The notes beneath the pieces are model-generated. The model saw only the letters and a list, made by a program, of their open reading frames with translations. It was not told the DNA's origin and did no database searches. 20,136 nucleotides of DNA from CADEED01 sp039930985 (GTDB lineage Bacteria > Pseudomonadota > Gammaproteobacteria > Steroidobacterales > Steroidobacteraceae), in the NCBI GenBank assembly GCA_039930985.1, contig JBDTSV010000185.1:1-20136 (forward strand), given 5' to 3'. Each line of letters opens with the position of its first letter. The first letter of the stretch is position 1. Shown here piece after piece: positions 7,798 through 14,478 of this stretch. A program made the translations under genes and the position numbers.

Positions 7798-8466
7798 ATG
7801 ATCAACAAACTCAAACTACCGGGATTCGTGGTGCTGGCCGTTCCGCTGCTGGCGCTCGCCGCCACTTCGGTGCGGCAGGAGTTCGCCGAGGTCGTCTCCC
7901 GCAAGCCGGATGCGGCGCACGGCGCGGAACTGTTTGCACAATGCACGGCCTGCCACGGCGCCGACGCCGGCGGCGTCATCGACAACTCCACGCCACGCAT
8001 CGCCGGCCAGCACTACCGGGTGCTGGTGCGGCAGCTGGTGGATTTTCGCCGCGGCAAGCGCTGGGATTACCGGATGGAGGATGTCGCGACGAACCACGAC
8101 ACCATTCCGGAAGTACAGGACATCGCCGATGTGGCCTGGTTCGTGAGCCGGCTCGATCGCGATGGCGCCCGAGAGATCGGCGACGGCCAATACGTCGAAC
8201 GCGGTGCACGCCTGTACGCGGCGGGCTGCGCCGGCTGTCACGGCGCACAGGGCGAGGGCGACGATATCAGGGAAATCCCGCGCCTTTCCGGGCAGCACGC
8301 GGCGTATCTGGCGCGGCAGATCTACGACGCGGTCGATGGCCGGCGTCTGCCGCTCACGCGCTCGCATCGCAAGCGATTCGCTCCCTTCGCATTCGAGGAC
8401 GTGGCCGGACTCACGGATTTCCTGGCGCGGATCGGCTGGCAGCATGAAACCACGTCCGGTGAGTGA
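7798..8466 (+). CDS. Diheme c-type cytochrome, cytochrome c4-like
   Basis: A 222-residue exported protein. The signal peptide (residues 1-22) ends in LALAAT. Two cytochrome c domains follow, with heme sites CTACH (Cys49, Cys52, His53) and CAGCH (Cys144, Cys147, His148). The order and spacing, with GQHYRVLVRQLVDFRRGKR in domain 1 and GQHAAYLARQIYDAVDGRR in domain 2, match the cytochrome c4 group, periplasmic carriers to terminal oxidases. Met93 (YRMEDV) is a possible distal ligand for the first heme, but the rest of the protein has no methionine, so the second heme lacks the usual Met ligand. ATG 7798 is the only start giving a clean signal peptide; its ribosome binding site is weak. Confidence 0.85.
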   Translation: MINKLKLPGFVVLAVPLLALAATSVRQEFAEVVSRKPDAAHGAELFAQCTACHGADAGGVIDNSTPRIAGQHYRVLVRQLVDFRRGKRWDYRMEDVATNHDTIPEVQDIADVAWFVSRLDRDGAREIGDGQYVERGARLYAAGCAGCHGAQGEGDDIREIPRLSGQHAAYLARQIYDAVDGRRLPLTRSHRKRFAPFAFEDVAGLTDFLARIGWQHETTSGE

Positions 8467-8480
8467 AGCCAGGAGCATTC

Positions 8481-8514
8481 CTCACGGCCGTGAGGTCTGC
8501 CACGTATATGAGCG
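8481..8514 (+). promoter_or_regulatory. Palindrome and repeated 14-mer upstream of the universal stress gene
   Basis: The 93-bp gap 8467-8559 contains a perfect 14-bp palindrome, CTCACGGCCGTGAG (8481-8494), and seven bases further on CACGTATATGAGCG (8501-8514), identical to 7750-7763. The 14-mer lies 45 bp before this start codon and 34 bp before that of the cytochrome gene. It may be an activator site, a -10 region (TATATG) or both. The palindrome could instead be a hairpin at the end of the cytochrome transcript, but there is no T-run. Confidence 0.4.
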
Positions 8515-8559
8515 GGCGGCGCCAGTTGGTACAACTCTCATCAACCAGCGGAGGCGGCG

Positions 8560-9513
8560 ATGACCATGCAAGGCAGGCGATCGATGCGGGAAGCTGACGA
8601 CGCGACTCGGGAGCGGCCCGCTGTGGCAATCGAACGGATTCTCGTCATCGTCGATCCAACCGCGACCGAGCATCCCTGCATCGAAAAGGCGGCACGCATT
8701 GCTGTCGGCCTCGGCAGCCCCATCGAACTCTTCATCTGCGACGTCGAGCCTGCGGACCGCGAGCAACGGCGGCGTAACCTGCTGGAGCAGCTGTCCGACC
8801 TTGCGGCGCCACTGCGTGAGCGCGGGCTGATCGTCAGTGTCGAATACCAGTGGCACGCGCCGCTCGAACGGGGCATCACCCAGCACGTGATCCGTACGAA
8901 GCCCGGCCTCGTCGTCAAGGACGCGCACCGGCACAGCGCCCTCGCGCAGAGTCCGGTCACGCAGACCGACCTGATGCTCATGAGCCTGATACCCGTGCCA
9001 CTGCTGCTGGTGCGGCCGAAAACCTGGTCCGCGCATCCGTGCGTCAGTATCGGTGCGGATCCCTGCCATCCGGCGGATCGCCCCGAGACACTCGATGAAA
9101 ACCTGATCGTCACCGGCTGCCTGCTGGCGAACGCCATGCGAGGACGCGTCGACATCTTCCACGTGCTGCAAACGCCGCCGCATCTTCCCGGCGAGCCGGT
9201 TCCGCCCCTCGAGCGCACGCGCGCCCACGGCGCCGCCCGCGAAGACGTGGAGCGCGTGGCAGCGGGCGCGAGTAGTTTGACCTCCGCCATGCCGGTGTCT
9301 TTCGTCGAAGGCGCGGTGGCCCCGGGAGTCATCGCCCACACCATCGAGCGCCAGACCGACATCCTGGTTCTGGGCGCCGCCGCCCGCGGACAATGGCCGG
9401 GGTCCGCCGCCAGCGGCACCGCCGCGCGGGTCCTCGAGGGCATCGAGTGTGATCTACTGGTCCTCAAGCCCGAGGGTTTCGTGAGTCCACTGCTCGTTAC
9501 CGAAGACATCTGA
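8560..9513 (+). CDS. Tandem-domain universal stress protein
   Basis: A 317-residue cytosolic protein with two universal stress (Usp) domains, about residues 22-147 and 155-310, the UspE-like architecture. Domain 1 opens with IERILVIVDPTATEHPCIEKAARIA and ends with VPLLLVRPKTW. Domain 2 ends with DILVLGAAARGQWPGS followed by a glycine, small residues and LLVLKP. The usual ATP-binding pattern G-x2-G-x9-G-(S/T) is only approximate, so nucleotide binding is uncertain. The start is supported by GGAGG at 8550-8554. Usp proteins of this type are induced on oxygen limitation or growth arrest in many bacteria. A second, diverged tandem protein is encoded at 16432-17292. Confidence 0.88.
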   Translation: MTMQGRRSMREADDATRERPAVAIERILVIVDPTATEHPCIEKAARIAVGLGSPIELFICDVEPADREQRRRNLLEQLSDLAAPLRERGLIVSVEYQWHAPLERGITQHVIRTKPGLVVKDAHRHSALAQSPVTQTDLMLMSLIPVPLLLVRPKTWSAHPCVSIGADPCHPADRPETLDENLIVTGCLLANAMRGRVDIFHVLQTPPHLPGEPVPPLERTRAHGAAREDVERVAAGASSLTSAMPVSFVEGAVAPGVIAHTIERQTDILVLGAAARGQWPGSAASGTAARVLEGIECDLLVLKPEGFVSPLLVTEDI

Positions 9514-9516
9514 CCT

Positions 9517-9624
9517 TTGAAAACCCGCCGCAAACTCAACGCCTTTTGCCTGCTGTTGCTGCCGTTGATGGCCCACGGTGCGTCGATCGCGCAGGAATTG
9601 CCGCCCCGCACCACTGGCCGTTGA
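9517..9624 (+). CDS. Short signal-peptide-like ORF (possible gene remnant or leader)
   Basis: Three bases after the stress protein stop, a TTG opens a 35-codon frame with all features of a signal peptide: a basic start (KTRRKLN), a hydrophobic core (AFCLLLLPLMA) and a small-residue cleavage region (HGASIAQE). It then stops after only eight more residues. It overlaps the beginning of the P-type ATPase frame, and its stop lies across a TTG of that frame (9621). It may be the remnant of an exported protein whose body was lost by deletion, a very small secreted peptide, or a chance frame. The ribosome binding site is weak. Confidence 0.3.
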   Translation: MKTRRKLNAFCLLLLPLMAHGASIAQELPPRTTGR

Positions 9625-12170
9625 GCGCGGCGGAACCGGCAGTGCAACGCGACACGCCCGCCGGGCTGAGTTCACGCGAAGCACGGGAACGCCTGTTGCG
9701 CGACGGACCGAACGAGCTCGCCGCCACCTCGAAACGATCCATTCTCCGGCTGGTCGCCGGCGTGATTCGCGAACCAATGTTCGCGTTGCTCGTGGCCGCA
9801 GCCACGGTCTACGCGGCAGTCGGTGATCTCGGCGAGGCACTGCTGCTGCTCGTCTTCGCGACCTTCTCGGTTTCCATCGCCGTCATCCAGCAGGGCCGCA
9901 GCGACAAGGCACTCGCCGCATTGCGCGACCTGACCAGCCCGCGCGCCCTGGTGATACGCGATGACCAGCGCATCCGGATCCCGGGTCGCGAGGTCGTAGC
10001 CGGCGATGTCATCGTCCTTTGCGAGGGTGACCGCGTGCCCGCCGATGGTCTGCTCGTCGAAGGCGATCACGTCGAGATCGATGAGTCGCTGCTGACGGGC
10101 GAATCCGTTCCAGTACTCAAGCGCGCGACGCGGGCAGCGACGACCGCGGGTGCGCCGGTGGGCGAGGATCCGGCCAAGGTGTTTTCCGGAACGCTCGTCA
10201 TTCACGGCGGCGGCCTGGCGCGAGTCATGGCCACCGGTTCTCGCAGCGCAGTTGGCGCCATCGGCCAGTCGCTTTCCAGCATTACCACCGAGCAGCCACG
10301 GCTTGCGCGGGAAACGCGGCGCATGGTGCTGGTGTTCGGCGCCGTGGGCCTTGCGCTCAGCGTCGCCGCGTTCCTGTGCTATGGGTTGCTGCGACATTCC
10401 TGGCTCGACGCCTTGTTAGGCGCGATCGCGCTCGGCATGGCTTTGCTGCCGGAGGAATTTCCGCTGGTGCTCACCGTATTCATGGTGATGGGGGCGTGGC
10501 GGCTGTCGCGCACCCGGGTGCTCACGCGGCGTGCGGCGGCCATCGAAAGCCTGGGTGCGGCGACCGTGCTGTGCACCGACAAGACCGGTACGCTGACACA
10601 AAATCTGATGTCGGTGGCGTGGCTGCAGTCCGGCGACGAGCGCTGGGAGAAGGTCGATGGCGTGCCGCGCATCGGCGGATCGTCGCGCTTGGCGCGATTG
10701 CTGGAGACGGCGGTACTCGCCAGCGACATTCACCCCGTGGATCCCATGGAGCGTTCGCTGCAGCAGGTACTGACGGCGGCGCAAATCGAGCGGAGTACCG
10801 CGGACCTGCTTCGACAGTATCCGTTGCGAGCGGATCTGCTGGCAGTCACGAACGTCTGGCGTATCGACGGCAGCAAAGAAATGGTCGTTGCGGCGAAAGG
10901 CGCTCCGGAGGCAATCGCGGCGTTGTGCGCACTGCCGGCCGCGGAGCTGGCGAAGCTCAGGAACGATGTCGATTCGCTGGCGCAACGTGGCATGCGCGTG
11001 CTCGCCGTGGCACGTGGGAGTTCCGATGCTGTCAGCTTGCCGGAAAGCGCCGGAGGTTTCGCATTCGAGCTGGCCGGGTTACTCGGCTTCGCGGATCCGC
11101 TGCGCGAATCGGTACCTGACGCAGTGCGCCAGTGCCGCTCGGCGGGAATTCGCGTGCTGATGATCACGGGTGATCACCCCACGACGGCGCTGGCCATTGC
11201 GAGGCAGGCGGGTATCGAGGGAGGAGAGTTCCTGACGGGTGCCGACCTGGATGCGCTCGACGATGCGGCGCTGGCGCTGAGTGCGGCGCGCATATCGGTT
11301 TTTGCCCGCATCGCGCCCGTGCAGAAGCTGCGGATCATCAGCGCGCTCAAGGCCGCCGGCGAAATTGTCGCCATGACCGGAGATGGCGTGAACGATGCGC
11401 CGGCGCTCAAGGCGGCCCACATCGGCATCGCCATGGGCGGGCGGGGCACCGACGTTGCCCGTGAGGCCGCATCGATCGTACTGCTCGACGACGACTTCGG
11501 TTCAATCGTCGGCGCGGTGCGTCTCGGACGGCGCATTTACGACAATCTGCGCAAGGCCATGGCTTACATTCTGGCCATCCACGTGCCCATCGCCGGACTG
11601 GCGCTGTTGCCGTTGTTCTTCGATTCGCCGCTGATGCTCACGCCGATGCTGATCGCGTTGCTTGAGCTCATCATCGATCCGGCCTGCTCGGTGGTGCTCG
11701 AAGCCGAGCGCGAGGAACGCGATGTCATGAATCGTCCGCCGCGAAGCGCCACGAGCACGCTGCTGTCGCGGTCGCTCATCGGCTGGAGCCTGACGCAAGG
11801 CGCGCTGGCGCTCACCATCGTGGCGGCAGTGTTCATCGGCGCATTGCGGTCTGGCCTCGGCTCCGAGGAAGTGCGGGCTCTCACATTCATCGCGCTCGTC
11901 TGCGCCAACGTCACGCTCATCTTCGTGAACCGTACTTTCAGTCCGTCAGTGCGAGCGGCGCTCGGCCGGCCGAATCGCACGCTCTGGTGGGGGCTGGGGA
12001 TCGCCGCGACCATCATCGGATCGATCCTGTCCTGGCCGGGCGCGCGCCGCTTCTTCGGACTCGGCGCGCTGCCGCCGCAAAGCCTGGCGATCTGCCTGGC
12101 CGTCGCCGTGGTGCTGCTGTCGGTTCTCGAGCTCCTGAAGCGCGCCTGGGGACGACGGCTGCTGGCGTAG
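9546..12170 (+). CDS. Cation-transporting P-type ATPase (P2-like)
   Basis: An inner-membrane ion pump of up to 874 residues. Counting from 9546 it shows the actuator TGES (184-187), a TM4 motif PEEFP (302-306), the phosphorylation site CTDKTGTLTQN (Asp345), KGAPE (451-455) in the nucleotide domain, TGDHP (541-545) and the hinge TGDGVNDAP (611-619). TM6 carries LLELIIDPACSVVLEAE. The N-terminal cation-ATPase domain is present (HHWPLS to GLSSREARERLLRDGPNEL). The family includes Ca2+, Mg2+ and Na+/K+ pumps; the ion cannot be assigned, since PEEFP replaces PEGLP of typical Ca2+ pumps. The start is uncertain: only TTG 9546 keeps the HHWPLS segment in frame, without a visible ribosome binding site; TTG 9621 and GTG 9642 would shorten the domain. 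Mycobacterial hypoxia-induced CtpF is a comparable pump. Confidence 0.9.
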   Translation: MPAVAAVDGPRCVDRAGIAAPHHWPLSAAEPAVQRDTPAGLSSREARERLLRDGPNELAATSKRSILRLVAGVIREPMFALLVAAATVYAAVGDLGEALLLLVFATFSVSIAVIQQGRSDKALAALRDLTSPRALVIRDDQRIRIPGREVVAGDVIVLCEGDRVPADGLLVEGDHVEIDESLLTGESVPVLKRATRAATTAGAPVGEDPAKVFSGTLVIHGGGLARVMATGSRSAVGAIGQSLSSITTEQPRLARETRRMVLVFGAVGLALSVAAFLCYGLLRHSWLDALLGAIALGMALLPEEFPLVLTVFMVMGAWRLSRTRVLTRRAAAIESLGAATVLCTDKTGTLTQNLMSVAWLQSGDERWEKVDGVPRIGGSSRLARLLETAVLASDIHPVDPMERSLQQVLTAAQIERSTADLLRQYPLRADLLAVTNVWRIDGSKEMVVAAKGAPEAIAALCALPAAELAKLRNDVDSLAQRGMRVLAVARGSSDAVSLPESAGGFAFELAGLLGFADPLRESVPDAVRQCRSAGIRVLMITGDHPTTALAIARQAGIEGGEFLTGADLDALDDAALALSAARISVFARIAPVQKLRIISALKAAGEIVAMTGDGVNDAPALKAAHIGIAMGGRGTDVAREAASIVLLDDDFGSIVGAVRLGRRIYDNLRKAMAYILAIHVPIAGLALLPLFFDSPLMLTPMLIALLELIIDPACSVVLEAEREERDVMNRPPRSATSTLLSRSLIGWSLTQGALALTIVAAVFIGALRSGLGSEEVRALTFIALVCANVTLIFVNRTFSPSVRAALGRPNRTLWWGLGIAATIIGSILSWPGARRFFGLGALPPQSLAICLAVAVVLLSVLELLKRAWGRRLLA

Positions 12171-12179
12171 CGAGGCGCT

Positions 12180-12581
12180 CTAACTATGTATTTGCGTCCG
12201 CATGCGATCGTCGGCGTGGAAGAACTTGCGGCCCAGCGCCAGCAACGCGCCGTCGGTCGGATGGTCGAGCGTCTCGACGCCCGAGATCCGGCCGGCAAGG
12301 TTCGCGTCGTGCTCCTTGATGAAACTGGCGAGCTCCGTCTTCGCGCTCGACGGTCCCGTGATCAGGATGGCGCCGGCATGCGCCAGTGCCTCGCTGACAC
12401 GCTTCAGGTACTTCTTGTCGACGGGCGCGTGGCCGCTGTCGCCTGAATTGGCCTTGTGATGCAGATGCAGGTGGGGGTGGCTGCTCAGCACGCGCTCGAG
12501 GTCGGATTCGTCATCGTTGAAATGAAAGACTTTCGCTTCGCGATGGTCCAGCCAGACCAGCGCATGAAAATGGTTGCTCAT
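12180..12581 (-). CDS. eRF1 domain 3-like 'translational machinery' protein
   Basis: A 133-residue cytosolic protein of a family commonly annotated as 'translational machinery protein', related to the eRF1 domain 3 / Pelota-type fold. It begins MSNHFHALVWLDHREAKVF, contains a histidine-rich stretch HPHLHLHHK (residues 35-43) and the block AGAILITGPSSAKTEL (69-84), and ends with GVETLDHPTDGALLALGRKFF (101-121), as that family does. A role on stalled or idle ribosomes is plausible from the fold but unproven. ATG 12581 is chosen because GAGGAA stands five bases upstream and the family begins exactly here. It is convergent with the P-type ATPase (9-bp gap) and divergent from the DUF1003 gene. Confidence 0.75.
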   Translation of the reverse strand: MSNHFHALVWLDHREAKVFHFNDDESDLERVLSSHPHLHLHHKANSGDSGHAPVDKKYLKRVSEALAHAGAILITGPSSAKTELASFIKEHDANLAGRISGVETLDHPTDGALLALGRKFFHADDRMRTQIHS

Positions 12582-12717
12582 GACGTTCCTCGATGGGGTT
12601 TTCCCGGATGCGTTCATGCTCACATGCGCCCCGCGCCTGCGGCATACGCATCATTGCGTAATCAGATGCGCGCTCTCGTGTACTGCGAGGCCAAACCGCG
12701 CATGTGAAGATGACCGC
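12582..12717. promoter_or_regulatory. Divergent promoter region with inverted repeat ATACGC-N6-GCGTAA
   Basis: This 136-bp gap between the eRF1-like gene (-) and the DUF1003 gene (+) contains TACGCA-TCAT-TGCGTA (12645-12660), a perfect inverted repeat. Written as ATACGC-N6-GCGTAA (12644-12661) it matches the layout of 18776-18793. This looks like a dimer binding site that could act on both genes. No FNR-type box (TTGAT-N4-ATCAA) was seen. Confidence 0.45.
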
Positions 12718-13302
12718 ATGAGCCAGAATTCCTCGCACGATCTGATGCAGTCGGCCCTGCGCGCCTTCGGGCGCCATCCTGACAGCCTCAAGCCCATGGA
12801 ACGCCGCGCGCTCGAGCGCGTGACTCAACGCCGCCTGAGCAGCGAGCCGGCGGAAGCGCTACACGATCCAACGACGGTCGGCGACCGGCTCGCCGATCGG
12901 GTCGCCAGGTTTGGCGGCTCGTGGACTTTCATTTCGTTGTTTGTCGTATTCCTGCTGGTCTGGGCGCTGGCCAACACCAGGTTTTTCGCCGCGCATCCCA
13001 TCGATCCCTATCCGTTCATTTTCCTGAACCTGCTGCTGTCGATGGTCGCCGCGCTACAGGCGCCGATCATCATGATGAGTCAGAACCGCCAGTCGACCAA
13101 GGATCGGCTCATGGCGGGCCATGACTACGAGGTGAATCTCAAGGCGGAGATCGAAATCATGGCGTTGCATGAGAAGCTGGACTCGCTGCGCAGTGAGCAG
13201 ATGCTCGCGCTCATGGCCAAACAACAGGAAACCCTCGAGCTCATGACGCGAGCGATGGAACGTCTGACGGCGGTCCATGGCCGCATATGCGGCGAAGTCT
13301 GA
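12718..13302 (+). CDS. DUF1003 membrane protein
   Basis: A 194-residue protein of the DUF1003 family. It has a basic cytosolic N-terminus, two membrane helices (about residues 71-87 and 99-119) separated by the conserved FFAAHPIDPYPFIFLNLLLS, then APIIMMSQNRQSTKDRL and a charged helical C-terminal tail (about 140-185) that may form a coiled coil. The motif DPYPFIFLN followed by Q-N-R-Q is diagnostic. Function is not established; members often accompany Mg2+ or other ion homeostasis and stress genes. ATG 12718 is preceded only by a weak GAAGA element. It is divergent from the eRF1-like gene and convergent with the acetyltransferase gene (13-bp gap). Confidence 0.85.
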   Translation: MSQNSSHDLMQSALRAFGRHPDSLKPMERRALERVTQRRLSSEPAEALHDPTTVGDRLADRVARFGGSWTFISLFVVFLLVWALANTRFFAAHPIDPYPFIFLNLLLSMVAALQAPIIMMSQNRQSTKDRLMAGHDYEVNLKAEIEIMALHEKLDSLRSEQMLALMAKQQETLELMTRAMERLTAVHGRICGEV

Positions 13303-13315
13303 GGCGCGAACGCGG

Positions 13316-13852
13316 TCAGTTCAGGCGGCGCGTGGCGCGCAGTTCAGCTTGCCCGTTGGCGGAGCGGTCGATGGTCAGGCCCAGCCACTCGGCCAGCTCG
13401 ATCATGCGCTGGTTGTTGGCCATCACTGTGCCGTAGATGGTCTTGAATCCCGCCGCTTTCGCGTAGTCGAACAACAGCGGCGTGAGCGTGGTGCCGATTC
13501 CGCGGCATTGCCAGTCATCGCTCACGGCGACGGCGAACTCGCAATCCTCGCCACTGTCGTCGGCGGCATAGCGGGCAACGCCGATGAATCTTTCGTTCGC
13601 GCCTGCCCCGAACACCGCCACCAGTGCCATCGTGCGGTGGTAGTCGACGAGCACGAGCTGGCGGACGAACTCCTCGGTCGGCTCGCCTATGCAATGCATG
13701 AAGCGCAAGTACTTCGACTCGATGCTCAAAGTGGCAAAAAACGCGCGTTCGCGCTCCACATCTTCGGGCTCGATCGGACGAATGCGGTATTCGATGCCGT
13801 CGCTGGTGCGCGCGGCGACGTGCCACCGGCGATGCCGGGGGTCTGCTGTCAA
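13316..13852 (-). CDS. GNAT-family acetyltransferase (Pat-like domain)
   Basis: A 178-residue single-domain GNAT acetyltransferase. The acetyl-CoA pyrophosphate loop is QCRGIG (residues 115-120), preceded by the beta-4 strand CEFAVAVSDDW. The N-terminal part, YRIRPIEPEDVERERAFF followed by LSIESKYLRFM and VDYHRTMALVAV, resembles the GNAT domain of bacterial protein lysine acetyltransferases of the Pat type, which control enzymes such as acetyl-CoA synthetase; substrate assignment here is inference. It starts with TTG in a TTGA overlap with the FixJ-like gene and has no ribosome binding site of its own, so it depends on coupling. It is the last gene of the FixLJ operon. Confidence 0.8.
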   Translation of the reverse strand: MTADPRHRRWHVAARTSDGIEYRIRPIEPEDVERERAFFATLSIESKYLRFMHCIGEPTEEFVRQLVLVDYHRTMALVAVFGAGANERFIGVARYAADDSGEDCEFAVAVSDDWQCRGIGTTLTPLLFDYAKAAGFKTIYGTVMANNQRMIELAEWLGLTIDRSANGQAELRATRRLN

Positions 13853-14478
13853 CGAGGGGGCGCCGCGGAGTGGTTGAGATCGAGCATCATGCGCACCAGT
13901 TCAGCGACCGACTGCGCGTTCATCTTTTCCATGACGCGAGCGCGATGAATTTCGATGGTTCGCGGGCTCACGCCCAGATCCTGCGCAATGACTTTGTTTT
14001 GCTTTCCCTGCGTCATGAGATCGAGCACCTCGCGCTCACGCGGGGTCAGTGAATCGAGATGCGTGCGGATGCGCGCGTGCTCGCCCAGGGATTTGCGCAG
14101 CAGTTCGTCCCTGGCAATGGCGCGCTGGATGCGATCGAGCAGATCCTGGTCGCGAAAGGGTTTCTGCAGGAAATCGAAGGCGCCATGCTGCATGGCTTCG
14201 ACTGCCATGGGAATGTCGCCGTGGCCGCTCATGAAGATGATCGGAATGACCGCGCCGCGCAGGATGAGTTGCTGCTGCAGCTCGAGGCCGCTCATGCCGG
14301 GCATGCGGATGTCGAGCACCAGGCAGCCCTTTTGCGAGGGTTGATAGGTGGCGAGGAACTCCTGCGCCGACGCATACAGCGTCGAGTTGAGGCCGACCGA
14401 CTTGAGCAGTGAGCGCATGGCATTGCGCACCCCGGCGTCGTCGTCGACCACCATGACCATGGCACTCTCGTTCTTCAT
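13849..14478 (-). CDS. fixJ: FixJ-family response regulator
   Basis: A 209-residue regulator with a receiver domain and a LuxR/FixJ-type helix-turn-helix. The acidic pocket is DDD (12-14), the phosphoacceptor is Asp56 in CLVLDIRMPGMSG, and Lys106 in QKPF completes the active site. The DNA-binding domain begins at LTPREREVLDLMTQGK (about 144) and continues through VIAQDLGVSPRTIEIHRARVMEKM. Its ATG overlaps the stop of the kinase gene, making the pair a cognate two-component system. In FixJ systems low oxygen leads to phosphorylation and activation of microaerobic respiration genes. Candidate targets are the CGTA-box promoters in this window, including ccoN. The symbol is by family; related regulators such as TodT share the architecture. 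Confidence 0.88.
   Translation of the reverse strand: MKNESAMVMVVDDDAGVRNAMRSLLKSVGLNSTLYASAQEFLATYQPSQKGCLVLDIRMPGMSGLELQQQLILRGAVIPIIFMSGHGDIPMAVEAMQHGAFDFLQKPFRDQDLLDRIQRAIARDELLRKSLGEHARIRTHLDSLTPREREVLDLMTQGKQNKVIAQDLGVSPRTIEIHRARVMEKMNAQSVAELVRMMLDLNHSAAPPR

Noticed and set aside
8541..9647. Minus-strand open frame (368 codons) opposite the universal stress gene
   Set aside because: The product is Ser/Arg-rich low-complexity sequence, while the plus strand encodes clear Usp domains with a good ribosome binding site.
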